Assembly (NCBI GenBank): GCA_941918925.1
Contig: OW799237.1
Coordinates: 72,985,126 to 73,049,125, forward strand
Source: Phyto melanocephala
Taxonomy: Eukaryota > Arthropoda > Insecta > Diptera > Rhinophoridae
DNA: 64,000 nucleotides
Direction of reading: 5' to 3'
Within the stretch, counting starts at the first letter, position 1; the number at the start of each line of letters is the position of its first letter. Below the pieces are notes generated by a model. The model made no database searches. It was not told the origin of the DNA and saw only the letters and a list, made by a program, of their open reading frames with translations. Below are positions 33,630 through 45,704 of this stretch, in pieces. A program made the translations under genes and the position numbers.

Positions 33630-35448
33630 TCGCGAAGAATAGACACTAACGGCCGTATGCAAAAAAAATCCCTAATATTGACTTAAAATAGGTATTAGTT
33701 ACTTTTCGTTTTTATGCTAACATGCCTCTGTTAACAAAATGTTTTCGAAAACATTATTTAAACTTAGATTAGTTTTAACAAATATACTGGCAACACCATC
33801 AACTTCTTTTACCATTTAGTTGTTAACGACACAGAACACCGAATACAAATTCTTTGGGATAGCCGTCATTAAACAGATATTTTTATTTGTACATGAAATA
33901 ATTTACTTTCATTGTTGTTGCTTATGTTTTTCCAACCATTTGTATTATATTTCTTTTATATTTATGAAAAACAAAACAAAAAAATAAATTAATCAAAAAG
34001 AAGCAATAAGACATTATATTTTAGGAGCAGAAATTGTATTCGAATAACGAGCTTTTTTTATTTTTTTTTAATTTTATTTACATCACTAAAGAGATACGAC
34101 TCACAAAAATATTTTTAATTTCACACTTTTTACTAATTTATTAAATATTCATTATTTAACAAATTTTCCTTATTAAAATTAGTATATACAAAACGGAAAG
34201 AAAAAATAAGTTCCAACCCTTGTGTGGGTGTAATATAGTTATGTCCCTTCTTTAAGTTTTTTAACGATAATAAGGGCATATTGAGTTTTTGCATATAACA
34301 TTGAGGGTTTCTGCTTAACAATGGTTTGTAAAGCTGTATTAAGTTTTTTGGGTACGGCCGTAAATATTTTGAAAACATGTCAAAAAAAATCTAAATTTTC
34401 AAAGAACTTCTTTGTATGTAAGAAATCTAAAGCTTCTTAATTTAATTAAAATAAATTAAATGAAGAAATATTAAAATTTCATATAGACAAAAGAATTGTA
34501 TTTACATCTTTACTATTTCAGAATCTTTACTGAAACTTAAAAATTTTTGACACGTCGTTTTTATATTTGATTGACAATTATGGTTTATTGTTTTTTGTTA
34601 ATTAATCTCATCGATTTATTATTTTCTAAAATAAACTATATATTTTAATAAGAAGCCTTGTTACTGCACTACCCTACGCAAATTTTTATATAATCCTTCT
34701 GAGTATAAAAGTTAATGATGTGTAGATGCATATAATTGTGTTAGTACATGTGCATGTACGTGATTTAAGCATTAGTTGACTCGTCTGCCCACTTGTTAGT
34801 TCTATGGTTCATTAAGCCTACTTAGGTTGGAAATATCAACTGCTGTACTTTTAATCTAAACACATATCTATATTAGACAGTACCAATTCAGGTACAGTAA
34901 AACAAGTACGCTTTTATCTTCGAATGTAAAGTTTTGTTGCAAAACAAAAAAAGTTTTTATTACTTTCTTTAATTTGTTGTTATATCCGCGGCTTTTTGAG
35001 TCGTAAATTCAAGCGTGACACATCGATGTTTTTGTCTTACATTTACCAACCAGCCTTTCTGATGTCAAAAAATTTAAGCTAACGAAAATCTTTTTAACTT
35101 TTGGTAAAAAAAAAGAATTGCACAGCTTCAAACTTCAAACAGTCATATATCACACTTCAATATACGAAAGTTAAAGCCAGCGATATAAAGTTAAACCCAG
35201 AAATTAATTTTAAAAATAATTCTTATATGCCCTACCAGAAATCTTTATATTCAAGGTGAACGTTGAACTTTTTTTTAAGGTACGGTCTACTGCACAATGT
35301 TATATGTTCATGTTAAAATTAATATTAAGTAAATGACATCATGACCTGGTTTTTTTTCACTTGTCCACACGAGTGTATGCATGTATCACAGGTAAAACAT
35401 TTGCCAGTTTTTTCATAAATTAAAAACATGGATCAATCAAAATATAAA
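33630..35448. other. No recognisable feature
   Basis: A+T-rich sequence with short frames only. No motif, array or hairpin noticed. Confidence 0.4.
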
Positions 35449-36728
35449 ACAAGTAAAAACACTATACTCGGCCGTGCCGAATCTTATAATACCCTTCGCC
35501 ATCATGTAAATAGAGTGACCACAATGTAACTAAACTTAGATTAAATAATATATGACATTTTGTTTAACTATTTTTGACGACATTTTTGATTTTGAAATTT
35601 TACATAGTTGGCAGTATTCTAGTATTCAAGCCCTTTCATTTGATACTCATATTGATAAGCAAAGAAAAAAATTTATCCGCCATTTTGTTTAAGACGTCTT
35701 GTGGGATTTTTACTTTTTTATATCTAACTGTATTCTACTGGCCAAGCCCTTTCATTTGATATCCAAATTGTGGGCAGAGACGAAATTGATATTTTTGATC
35801 CATAAACTTTTATCCGCCATTTTATTGCGGTCGTCATCTTGAATTTTACATTTTTCATTGTTTGCAGCATTTTACTAGCAAAGTCATTTCGTTTGATAGC
35901 AATATGGAGGGGGTTGAAGTGGGTACATTTGTAATAACTAATTTGATTCATATATAAATTAATTGTAAGCCAATTTGTAGTAACGGCCATCCTGGATTTT
36001 AATGTTCTTTTTAATGTCCTATATTCTCCTTGCCAAAAGTCTTTTCTTTTTAAATCCATATCATTTCTCTCTGTTGTCCGGAAACTGAAAAAAACCTATT
36101 TTTGCCTTAATTTTAGGAAAAGCACCGAAACATTTGTGCTTCTGTGCTTACATCTCAGTTAATTTTAAACAGAGTTTTTAGTTTTTTCCGGCAATAATTT
36201 TCTATGCTACCATTCGTATTCTGGTGTATTGAATACTTCCAAAAGTTTGTACGGAGCTTTAATAATTTAATATATTTAATTTTTCAATATTATTTTTGCC
36301 TATAACTCTGTTGGTTAGTAACCGATTTATTAAAAATTATGTTAGAATATCATTGGAGGCATACAAATAGTAATAAACGTCTCCATAAATTAAGCTGTGC
36401 TGATTTCGTGGTAAATACATGAGAAGAAACAAAGGCAGTCATGTTTACTTGCTCATATCTCGGAAAGTTATAAGACGATCGTGCTGGACTTCAATAGCGA
36501 TTGATTCCAGGATATTTGCAAAAGACCGACACTAATTGCCTGGGGCTTCTAAAAGTTGATATTAACCAACACACGGACATATCGAAAAACGAGCTCAACC
36601 GATTCCCCTGGTCATAAGCTTTCAGAAAATACATACTTTATAAGGTTTGGTAATGAATACTGTAGAAATAACAAACGAATTGACAAACTCATATATACTC
36701 TTGGAACCACAGGTGAAGGGTGTAATTA
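35449..36728 (+). mobile_element. INE-1-like element, longest copy
   Basis: Starts AACAAGTAAAAACACTATAC then TCGGCCGTGCCGAATCTTAT and ACCCTTCGCCATCATG. The block CCCTTTCATTTGATACTCAT recurs (near 35630, and 35745 as CCCTTTCATTTGATATCC), each with an ATCCGCCATTTT-like companion. The right end has GCTCATATCTCGGAAAGTTA, CAACACACGGACATATCG and CCACAGGTGAAGGGTGTAAT. About 1.28 kb, non-coding. Confidence 0.8.
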
Positions 36729-38094
36729 GACCTAATTTAAATAGCAGTTGTCAACACACCCACACACACTTTTGCATAGAAAACAATTACAAAGCAGTTT
36801 CACTTAAACTGACATGCTGTTTAGACAGACGTATTTTTAATTGCCTAGAATAAACCTGATTGCTGACCAAGCCAATGGAATATTTTTGCTGCAATGTAGT
36901 TTGTAGTTCACATAATAGCAAGAGGAAAAAATATAAATTGCCGTAGGCTTAAATTAAATTCGTTCGTAGCAGTAAATTGTTAGATTTTTCGGATGATTAG
37001 AACTTTGGGTGAGAAACACTTAATTTGACGGATGACAGCTGATGTTGTGTGCAATATTCAAACGCTTTTGTTATGTACTTTCCAAAATAGATGTGCAAGA
37101 ACTTTTTTAATTAATAGCAGAGTAAATATTTCTTATAAACAGAAATTTACGATATGATTTTAGGTGATGTATTCTTGCTTAGCCACGTTGATTTCATTAA
37201 CGTTTATTAATTTTAAGCGTTTGTTTGTTTTGTAAAGTAAAATTTTACTTTTTACAATAATTTCAATTAGATATAAATAAATTCTTAAGAAAATATTTTA
37301 TATGTTTATGAGTACCTCATCTGGTTGATTCATTTCAATTTTACGATTAAGGTCATTAAAAAGTATCAATCTTAGATCCATAGTTGTCATTACGAAACTT
37401 ATTAGGATTTTTGAACCAGCACTTCAATTATTTAAATGAAAATGAATGTTGTAAATTTTAAATTACTACCAACATCAATTGTAATAAAAAAAAAAAAGTT
37501 TTACAGGAAAACCAATTTAGCAGTTTTTTTCATTTTGTTTTAAGTTATTAAAGAAAATCCCATAAAATTTATATTTTAATATTTGATTCTAAGTATTGTG
37601 TTATAAAAATATACTGTTATATTCATTCAACCATTTTCAATATGTTTTTTTTTTTGTAATTTTTTACATTTTACTCGTTTGAACATGCGACTCATGAAGA
37701 GAGTTACTAACTTAACAACACAGCTGAAATCCTTTCAAAATGTTTCCCAAATGTCAGTTTTGTTTGAATATCCAAAAACAAAAGAGAAAAAGAGTAAAAT
37801 GTGTTCTAAATAGAACAATGCAGTATTAAAATGTGTGTGTGTGTGTTTATATGTATATAACAGTGCCAGAAAGAACAAGTAAATTAAGTACACTGAAGGG
37901 AAGCAGATGGTAAAATTAGTGGAGTAAATGATTTTGTCCCCTTGAAGTTATTTTTCGACATAAAATGTTCTAAATTCCAATGGAGCGAAAAACTGCAAGC
38001 CCCCCAAAAGATTTGATTTAAAATTGCTGATACAATTCATTTTTCGTACAAAAAAAATACTTCCAAAAACACAAGCTGACGACAAAGTTTTACT
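36729..38094. other. No recognisable feature
   Basis: A+T-rich DNA with a (GT)n run near 37833-37846. No motif recognised. Confidence 0.4.
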
Positions 38095-39720
38095 ATAGAA
38101 AATTAAGTTATCGATAATTTTTATTTAAAACGATAACTTTTATTTAAATCAATATTCTTTTAATGAAAAAGTAAAGTTATCGATAATTTTCATATACAAA
38201 AATTAAGTTATCAATAACTGTTATATAGAAAATTTAAGCTATCGATAACTGCTTAATAGATAAAGCTTACAATAGCTATTGTATTGGAATATAAAGTTAT
38301 CGATAACTTTCCGTTAATTTTATATATTAAAATAAAAAATCAATAACTTTCTCCCTCGATATCTGTAATCTTTCTACTATTAAAAAAAAGATATCGATAA
38401 CTTTTCTATTGGAATATAAGGCTACCGATAACTTTTTTTAGAAAATGAATCTATCGATATGTTATACGAAAAAGTACAGCTTTGATAACTGTCAAATAAA
38501 AAAGTAAAGATATCGATAAGTTCTTTATAGAAATCCAAAGCTATGGATAACTTTTCTGTAAAGTATAATATAGATAACTTTTTTTTATTAAAATGTAAAG
38601 TTATCGATAACTTTCTATGCAAAAGCCAAGGTATCTATTACATTTTAATGGAAAATGAAAACTACCGCAAAATCGAAACGTAAAACTGTAAAAAACTTTT
38701 ATATAGAATAGTAAATCTATCGATAAATTTTCTAATAGAAAGTAAAGAAATCGATAAATTAGAGCCACCGATAGCTTTTCTATAGAAAAATATATATATC
38801 GATAAATTTTGTATTGGAATGTAAAGTTATCGATAACTTTATATGCAAATTTATAACTTTCGGTTACTTTTATATATTAAAATTAAAAAATCGATAAATT
38901 TCTCCCTCGATATCTGTAACATTTCTGTTATCAAAATAAAGGTATCAATAAATTTTCTCTTGGAATATAAGGCTACCGGTTCACTTTTTTAGAAAATGAA
39001 CCTATCGATATCTGTTATACAAAGAAGTACAGCTTCGATAACTGTTAAATAAAAAAATAAAGATATCGAAAAGTTGTCTATAGAAATTAAAAGCTATCGA
39101 TAACTTTTCTACAGTAGAGTATAATATAGATAAATTTTCTATTTAAATGTAAAGATATCGATAACTTTCTATGAAAAAGCCAAGGTATCTTTTACATTTT
39201 AATGGAAAATTAGAGCTACCGCAAATTTGTTAAATCGAAACGTGAAGCTGTAAATAACTTTTATATAGAATAGTAAATCTATCGATAAATTTTCTATTAG
39301 AAAGTAAAGAAACCGATAACTTTTATATAGCCAATTGAAGTCACCAAAAACTTTTCTATAGAAAAATATATAAAATGATAAGTTTTTATTTGATTGTTAA
39401 GTTATCGACAACATTTGAGCAAAAATTAAAGCTATTGGTAACCTTTATATAAGAAAGTAAAGATATCGCTGACTCTTTATATAATAGTATGGCTATCGAT
39501 AACTTTTCTAGAGAAAATTAAAAATATGAAAAAGAAAAGATATCGATAACATTATATATAATAATAAAGCTAACGATAACTGTTCCAGAGAAAGTGAAAG
39601 CTATCCACAACTTTACTGTACATTATTATAGGAAAGTAAGGATGTCCATAACTTTTCCATAAATAGTAAATGTATGGATTACTTTTCTAAGAAATATTCT
39701 AAGTGATAAATTTTGTTTAT
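38095..39720. repeat. Degenerate satellite rich in TATCGATA
   Basis: Irregular units of roughly 30-35 bp of the form AAAGTTATCGATAACTTTTC followed by TATAGAAAA. By eye there are 17 exact TATCGATA octamers between 38105 and 39545, plus many one-mismatch versions. A higher-order duplication is visible: about 38285-38750 is repeated at about 38808-39315 (offset about 540 bp), sharing CTCCCTCGATATCTGTAA, AAGGCTACCG and CAAGGTATCT landmarks. The array continues after a retroelement insertion at 40681-41175. Confidence 0.9.
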
Positions 39721-39736
39721 GTTGTCAATCATAAAT

Positions 39737-40680
39737 ATGAATAAACCTTTCAATTAACTGCGAAATTATTTATTGGATCGTTTATTTGAAGTAGAGTATA
39801 AAGACCATATCTCAGACTCAGACAGTACATTTGCTCCTCTTATAAACAAAATTAATACATCAGATATGCCCACGAATAACCTGATACAGATGTCATCTTT
39901 TGCATACAATGCAGCATTTAAAAGCCTTCTTAAAAATCCAGTAATTACTTCTGGCGGTCTGCAGGATTGAATCAAAGAACTTGAAAAATGACTCAATCAA
40001 TTCAAAATAAAAGTAAACCCAGCAAAGTGCGCACATGTCACTTTCACCTTGAGCAAGGGAAACTGTCCTCATCTGAAGATATATAACATCGCTATCCTAG
40101 TACAAAATCATATAAAATATTTTGCCATACACCTTGATCGCCGCCTTACCTGGTCTCAATATATCGAATAAAAATCCATGCATCTCAATCATCAAACACT
40201 ACAACTTCAGTTCTCATTCTGCTCTCAACCTTAACTACAAGGTTCTACTCTACAAAGCTGTCATTAAGCCAACACGGATCAATGGTTTCTAATATAGAGA
40301 AATTACAAAGACGACAAAACAAAATATTGCGACTTATTACTGGAGACCGATGTTATATTAGTAACGCGAATATTCACAAGGACCTCACTACTCCATTTGC
40401 TCGCGACGAAACTAAAGTCTTCTGCTTAAAATATGTACGAAAAGTGGAAATTGATCCAAATCCTCTCGCACAGAATCAACTGTATAATAATGGACATACT
40501 AGCCTTAAGAGAAAAGATTCATTGGTCCTCGCTCACCCGCTAGAATGATGAATGATGACAATGAAAACAGGAGCCACCATTGCAACGGCAATAGACCAAG
40601 AAATTAATTAATGTAACACTTTAATACCTATTGTCATTTTCTTAATATAGAAGATCCAATAAATGAGTGTTGTAAAAACC
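39737..40680 (+). pseudogene. Jockey-like non-LTR reverse transcriptase, 3' part
   Basis: LRNYLLDRLFEVEYKD and INTSDMPTNN precede SSFAYNAAFKSLLKNPV, the catalytic box, which should read FADD and reads FAYN. It is followed by ITSGGLQD, a stop, FKIKVNPAKCAHVTFTLSKG, IYNIAILVQNHIKYF, HLDRRLTWSQYIE (thumb region, normally YLGIHLDRRLTW), NYKVLLYKAVIKP and, in another frame, IEKLQRRQNKILRLITGDRC and ISNANIHKDL. The order and motifs are those of Jockey-clade ORF2. The segment between SDST and INTSD, which normally holds PQGSVLGP, is deleted. AATAAA lies at 40658 shortly before the 3' end. It is a 5'-truncated, dead insertion inside the TATCGATA satellite. Confidence 0.88.
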
Positions 40681-41175
40681 AAAATAAATCTGCTATAGAA
40701 AACCAAAGCTTTCGACAACTTTACTACAAGAAAGCTAAGCTATCAGTAACGTAAAACTAAGAGCAACAACTATTTTATATTTAATATTTAGACTACCAGT
40801 AAATTTTAAATTGCATAACAAGTCTATTGATAACCTGTCTATAAAACAATTAAACTATGGACAGTTTTACTATAGAAACTGAAAAATAAGAAGATAAATT
40901 TTCCAAAAAAAAGGCAAGCTGTTGAAAAGTTAAGCTTTAGCTTTTCGCTAGACAGATGCTATTTTTATTTCTAAGTCTTTAGTTTCAGTTTTTTAAAGTC
41001 AAGATATCGAGAACTTTAGAAAAGACAAGTTGTCAACTATTTTTTAAAAAAAAAAAGGTTGAGCTAGCCATAACTTTTCTTAAGAGAGGCAAAAGCTATC
41101 GATAAGTTTTTCAGTGGTAAAGAGAATCTATCGCTTTAATCTTGATCACTGAATTAGGGTTATCGATTATTTAGT
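40681..41175. repeat. TATCGATA satellite, right segment
   Basis: A more decayed continuation of the array at 38.1-39.7 kb with AAGCTATCAGTAACG, AAAGCTATCGATAAGTTTTT (41090) and GGGTTATCGATTAT. It is separated from the left segment by the Jockey-like insertion. Confidence 0.7.
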
Positions 41176-41981
41176 AATTGAATAAATATATTTAAAAAAC
41201 TCAAGCTGTTGGTCTTTGCAACTAACTTAAAAAAAACTTTCCTTTAGTTATAATAAGTTGTATTTGAACTCCACTAACATTTGTTATAAAAAAGAAACAA
41301 CCAGCCAGTCGTGTCAACCCTCATACTATTAAAATTAGTTTCTGCATATGCATCTGCATTTTATGTTTAAATTATACAAATATCAAAAGGGAAATAAATA
41401 AAGAAAAATAAAGAAAAAACTTTAACTTAAGTGCATAATTTGACAAAAAAAAAACTCAAGATTGCGAAACAAGTTCTACTACCAATGTGTATAAGGTTAT
41501 GCTAGGATATGTGCATGGTATGTGTGTATAAATGTTAGACGCTAATGTATGTGCCACTTAAATTGTCAACAGTAATATGAAACGTCTGACATAGAAGTGT
41601 ATGTACGAGTACATATGAATTTTTGTTCGTTTAAAAACAGACTTATTACAAATTTATTTATCTTTTTTTTTACTTTATGAGAGCATCAAATAGTGCAGTT
41701 ATTTTGACGTGAAACTATAATAATGTCTTCATATGAAAATACTTATTTATACATTCGTATTGCCATAGCTTCTTTTGTGACTTCTTAATTTGTTGTTTTT
41801 CTGCTTCGTCTCTTTCCAAGATTATACTCAATGAGGGTCTGTCACCACGCCGACCTGTTTTGAGAAAATTTTACTAAAGATGTAGGCGATTGAATAATTT
41901 AAATAAATATGGAGTGTAGGTGTAACTGTAAATACACATTAAAAGTAACGGTTTAGAACAAAGCATTGACTTTTTAATTAA
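41176..41981. other. No recognisable feature
   Basis: A+T-rich DNA; nothing definite. Confidence 0.4.
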
Positions 41982-42185
41982 CAGTTAAGGACAAAAATAT
42001 TTGCACACCTTATTTATTGCGTGAATATTCAAAAATGTATAAAATAATTAAAATTGTTGTATGCGTTCTCATTTTGTATCCATTTTCATCTAACTTATTC
42101 ATAAAGAAATTAATATTATGCTCTTTGCTTGAAAAAAAAAATTATAAAATAAAAAACTTTTGGTTGGACAAAAGTGTTTGTAGAT
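41982..42185 (-). repeat. Tc1 element end with two direct repeats (IR/DR-like)
   Basis: CAGTTAAGGACAAAAATATT with TGCACACC at 41982-42010 resembles a Tc1-like terminus. A related motif, GGTTGGACAAAAGTGTTTGT, lies inside at 42162-42181, just beyond the transposase C-terminus. Two transposase-binding-type repeats spaced about 180 bp in one long terminal repeat are typical of the IR/DR subgroup of Tc1 elements. The matching far end (above 43.0 kb) was not found. Confidence 0.55.
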
Positions 42186-42218
42186 TTAATTGAGACCTAA
42201 ACCTTAGTTAAGCTAAAT

Positions 42219-43003
42219 TTAATGCTTTGTGGATATTGAAATTATCTGTTTCCATGCTTCCTGTAAAACAATTTCAAGTTCATCCTGGCTTCGGGCGTGC
42301 TTTGTACCGACTTTACTTTTAATAATATCCCAACAGGGATCAGTGGGGTTCTTGTTAATTGACTGAGGGGATGGGTAAGTTATTTCAGTGTATGGTAAAG
42401 CAACGACTACTGTTGTAAAAGTGCTATATGTTTTGAGTCGTTGTCCTGTTGGATTACCCAACTGTGACCAAAATATCCCTGGAATCCTTTAAGTTTCCCC
42501 CAGTATACGCTTATACTGGTGCTGGTCCATGACACCATCAATAAACACCAATGAACCCGCTATACCATAACACTACCCTCACCATGCATCACTGTTGGTA
42601 TTAAATTATTCACATCTATTGCCGTATTTTTTATTCGCAATGCTATTCTTCTGCCATCTTTTCTGAAAAGGCTACCTTTAGTCTCGACACTAAATAACAC
42701 TGTTTTCCAATATGCTTCATCCTTGACTTTATAACACTTAGCAAATTCTAAATGCAATCCCTGATTTTTTTTTATCGATAAGTGGTTTGTTGCTGGGACT
42801 GTGCTTGGATATCTACTAGAATACATGATTCCTCCTATTGTTTTTGGATGTATAGTGGCTCTTGTAGCATAGGCGACTTTCTGCTTATTTGTCCGAGTTT
42901 CTTTTGGATTTTTTGCCACTTTAAACACCAAGAGTGCCCCGGTGGGCCAGTCAGTAGTGTACTTGTCTGCTAGTCTAGAGGTTGCGGCTCCAATTCCCGC
43001 CAA
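42219..43003 (-). pseudogene. Tc1-like (DD34E-type) transposase relic
   Basis: Minus strand. VFKVAKNPKETRTNKQKVAY and TIHPKTIGGIMYSS belong to the N-terminal DNA-binding region. Then LHLEFAKCYKVKDEAYWKTV and LFSVETKGSLFRKDGRR follow, where the first catalytic Asp (FSDE) is Val, and VNNLIPTVMHGEGSVMVW. After frameshifts (42460-42560) come PTGQRLKTYSTF (normally QDNDPKHTA, so the second Asp is lost), YPSPQSINKNPTDPCWDIIK (normally SPDLNPIEHLWD, the Glu changed) and ARSQDELEIVLQEAWKQI. All three catalytic positions are altered, so the element is dead. N-terminal residues upstream of VFK are uncertain. Confidence 0.9.
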
Positions 43004-43379
43004 ATACTCTGAACTGGTATGTTTCTTTTTTTCTTCTTTTTTCTTTTATATTCTATTCTATTCTACCGGAGCGACTTATCTTTTTTTTATATTCATCAAT
43101 AATTCTATGCCAAAAATAAAAAGCTGCTTAAGTCGACTCAAGCTAATATTAAGATAATTACATCATTACAATTCCGGAATTTAAAACTACCGGACAAATT
43201 TGCAGGAAGCTATAGCTTTAAAACTAATTGCGTATATTTTTTCAAAGAACGAAGAAAGAATTAAAAGATGAGCTAAAGAATTCTCTGATCCATATATTAG
43301 AAAACAATTTTTTTATTTACCTCATAGGGCCTCTGTTATTTGGGATCCAACTTAAACAGTACATGAAAATTTTATTAAA

Positions 43380-43788
43380 TCTGGGAAGAACCAGCTGTTG
43401 CAATTTGAACTTCGAAGAAGACTAATCAGTGTAATTAGAGGTCATACGCAGTTGAGAATCCATCTAGCTCGTATGAAATTATCTGAGGAAACGATATGTA
43501 GAGCATGCGAGGAAGAGGCTGAGACTTTGGTACACTTTCTTTGTCATTGTCCAGCGTTTAGTCATATTAGACGCAAAACTTTTACAGTGGATACTATGCC
43601 GAATTTGGACTACCTGGGTAACTCAAATTGGTGATCCATAAGGAATTACATTGAGATGAAATTATGATTATGGTTTTTGTTTGGGAATTCCGTTTCCCAT
43701 ATGGAGCGCACAACATGCCAACTGGGCATAAGTGTATACCTGTCATAGGTTTGGGCTTTTAGTGCCCCTCCTTTTCAACCTAACCTAA
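43380..43788 (+). pseudogene. Non-LTR retrotransposon C-terminus and 3' UTR
   Basis: FELRRRLISVIRGHTQLRIH, LARMKLSEETICRACEEEAE and TLVHFLCHCPAFSHIRRKTF form the Cys/His tail (C-x2-C...H-x3-C) found after the RNase H domain in R1/LOA/I-type elements. The frame stops at 43632. The 3' UTR has CATATGGAGCGCACAACATG and AACTGGGCATAAGTGTATA and ends in CAACCTAACCTAA. The same 3' UTR occurs at 28.08-28.23 kb, and a homologous C-terminus at 6.9-7.1 kb. Upstream (43228-43380) only fragments of frame remain. The 3' end abuts half of an M element. Confidence 0.82.
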
Positions 43789-43925
43789 TGTATTTTGAAG
43801 CACACTAATAAAAGTCTTACTATTTTGTATTTGGAGAAAGCATTCTTCATGCCTCCTTTTGCACTTATGAATTAAAAGTCATGAAAAACGTTAATTACAT
43901 TGTACTAGTTTTTGGTAGCTTTAAA
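43789..43925 (+). mobile_element. M element, right half
   Basis: TGTATTTTGAAGCACACTAA, TTGGAGAAAGCATTCTTCAT and GCCTCCTTTTGCACTTATGA, then GAAAAACGTTAATTACATTG, correspond to 10895-11015 of the full-length M copy. The break falls exactly at the retroelement 3' end. Confidence 0.75.
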
Positions 43926-44499
43926 CAAATCTGTGGTAATTTTTTTTTAAATATAAACGAAATCGAATATATTTAAAAATTAATTGCCTAGAAGATTAAT
44001 AGTATTTAATCGGTCATGTTTGGGAATTTGTTTGCTGTAGCATCTATTAAGAGGCTTAGACTTAAATAGGTGGCAAATTTGTTCTATACATTTTAGCAAT
44101 TTGTAGATAATTTTATCATGCATATGTTTCATTAATCTTCATAAGGCAGTTTCGATAAAAAAAAAATATAGAAAACGCTTCCTGTTTTCATTTTATTTCA
44201 CAGTGATTTTTACAAAAAATCAAATAATTGCCTTTTTGTTGGAACAAATGTCTCAGAACAAGACCTGACACTTTTGAAAGTCGATTCGATTTTTTTTATG
44301 CATAACATAAAGTCAAAACAATGTTACGTATAAGTAAATTACTTATACGCTTCAATTGGTAAGTACCCAGGAAAAAAATTGGAAGTAGTGCAAAGCGAAT
44401 AAAATTTTCAAGACTTCTAAATCGATTGTTTGAAGCATTCATTCTAAACGACTCCCTTAATGCGAAATAATTTGTCATAATTGATGTGTTTAAAAAGTG
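43926..44499. other. No recognisable feature
   Basis: A+T-rich segment between the two halves of an M element. Possibly an inverted stretch. Confidence 0.4.
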
Positions 44500-44735
44500 A
44501 ATGCAACATCATGCAAAATATCTTAAACAACTCATGTAAACAAACAAAATTAACTCATGTACCAGCGGATGCTTCTCACCATTAAAGCATTAGTTCTGTG
44601 CACTTGTTACAATGGAGTGCAGTTCATTAATGTACTCATGTAAACACACGATCTCCAATGACACGATAATGCTAAAATCAATAGTGTTTTCACCTAAATT
44701 CAATCACTTTGTCACCAGTTGAACCCCTGCAAATT
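44500..44735 (-). mobile_element. M element, left half, inverted
   Basis: GCAAAATATCTTAAACAACT, CATGTAAACAAACAAAATTA, ACTCATGTAAACACACGAT and TTTTCACCTAAATTCAATCA are the reverse complement of about 10640-10894 of the full copy. Its inner edge meets the point where the right half (43789) begins. Confidence 0.72.
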
Positions 44736-44945
44736 AACTTTTTTAGGTCATAAAAACTAAATTTTTTTATAATTTAGTTGTTTTATTTTAAAAGAAAAGA
44801 TTTTTTATTTCTTTATTTATTTTATTTCAATATTCTCGCAGATCATTATCAGGGATCTAACCAAATCAATCATAAAGAATACTATTGTCAACAACATATA
44901 TTTATAAATTTACAAAACAACAATTATTACATTCAATAATATTTT

Positions 44946-45050
44946 TATACCCGCCATTAACAATATAGTGGGGTCATATCGTTTGTAACATATAGAAATA
45001 TCCATTTTGGACCCCATAAAGTATATATTTTTCGAGTACTGGTTTCATTA
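44946..45050 (-). mobile_element. INE-1-like fragment
   Basis: TTATACCCGCCATTAACAAT, TTTTGGACCCCATAAAGTAT and ATATTTTTCGAGTACTGG are the reverse complement of the GGCGGGTATAAAA end subtype seen at 33.6 kb. Confidence 0.6.
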
Positions 45051-45513
45051 AAAATAAAAGAGTTTTTTGAAATTGAATTCTTACGACATAAAGCCAAACT
45101 AAAATCTGCAACAAAGTACACTTTTATACTACGTTTTCACCTTCTCTAAAATTACAAGTATTTCAGTTAGAGACCTTCTACTTATAGACATCGTTGCCTA
45201 CTTTCAATGTAACCTATTTAAGTAAAATGGCTAAATTAAATATTTTTTCCATTATAGTATCCTATCTTTTTATTGTTATTATTTTTTTTAATGTCTTTAA
45301 CTGCAGCGCATCAAAAAACCTAATTAATTATAAATAATACTAGTATAGTGGTAATATATATAATAAAGAACTATAATTAACTTTTACTTAACCACTGTAC
45401 ATTTGTCATTTGAACACATTAGTGTAGTTTTCATGACATACTTTCAAAATTCATGTTAAACCCGAAATCATTCTTAAGGGCAACTTGTTGTGCTTTTGTT
45501 TATAGCGTTTTAA

Positions 45514-45704
45514 ATGTATGTATGTATGTATGTATGTATGTATGTATGTATGTATGTATGTATGTATGTATGTATGTATGTATGTATGTATGTATGTATG
45601 TATGTATGTATGTATGTATGTATGTATGTATGTATGTATGTATGTATGTATGTATGTATGTATGTATGTATGTATGTATGTATGTATGTATGTATGTATG
45701 TATG
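45514..45704. repeat. (ATGT)n microsatellite, about 48 units
   Basis: A perfect, uninterrupted tetranucleotide array of 191 bp. It produces spurious open frames of repeating Met-Tyr-Val-Cys (plus) and His-Thr-Tyr-Ile (minus), which are not genes. Confidence 0.98.

Noticed and set aside
42782..43157. Plus-strand frames with several Cys and Trp residues
   Set aside because: They lie antisense to the Tc1-like transposase relic and show no domain of their own.
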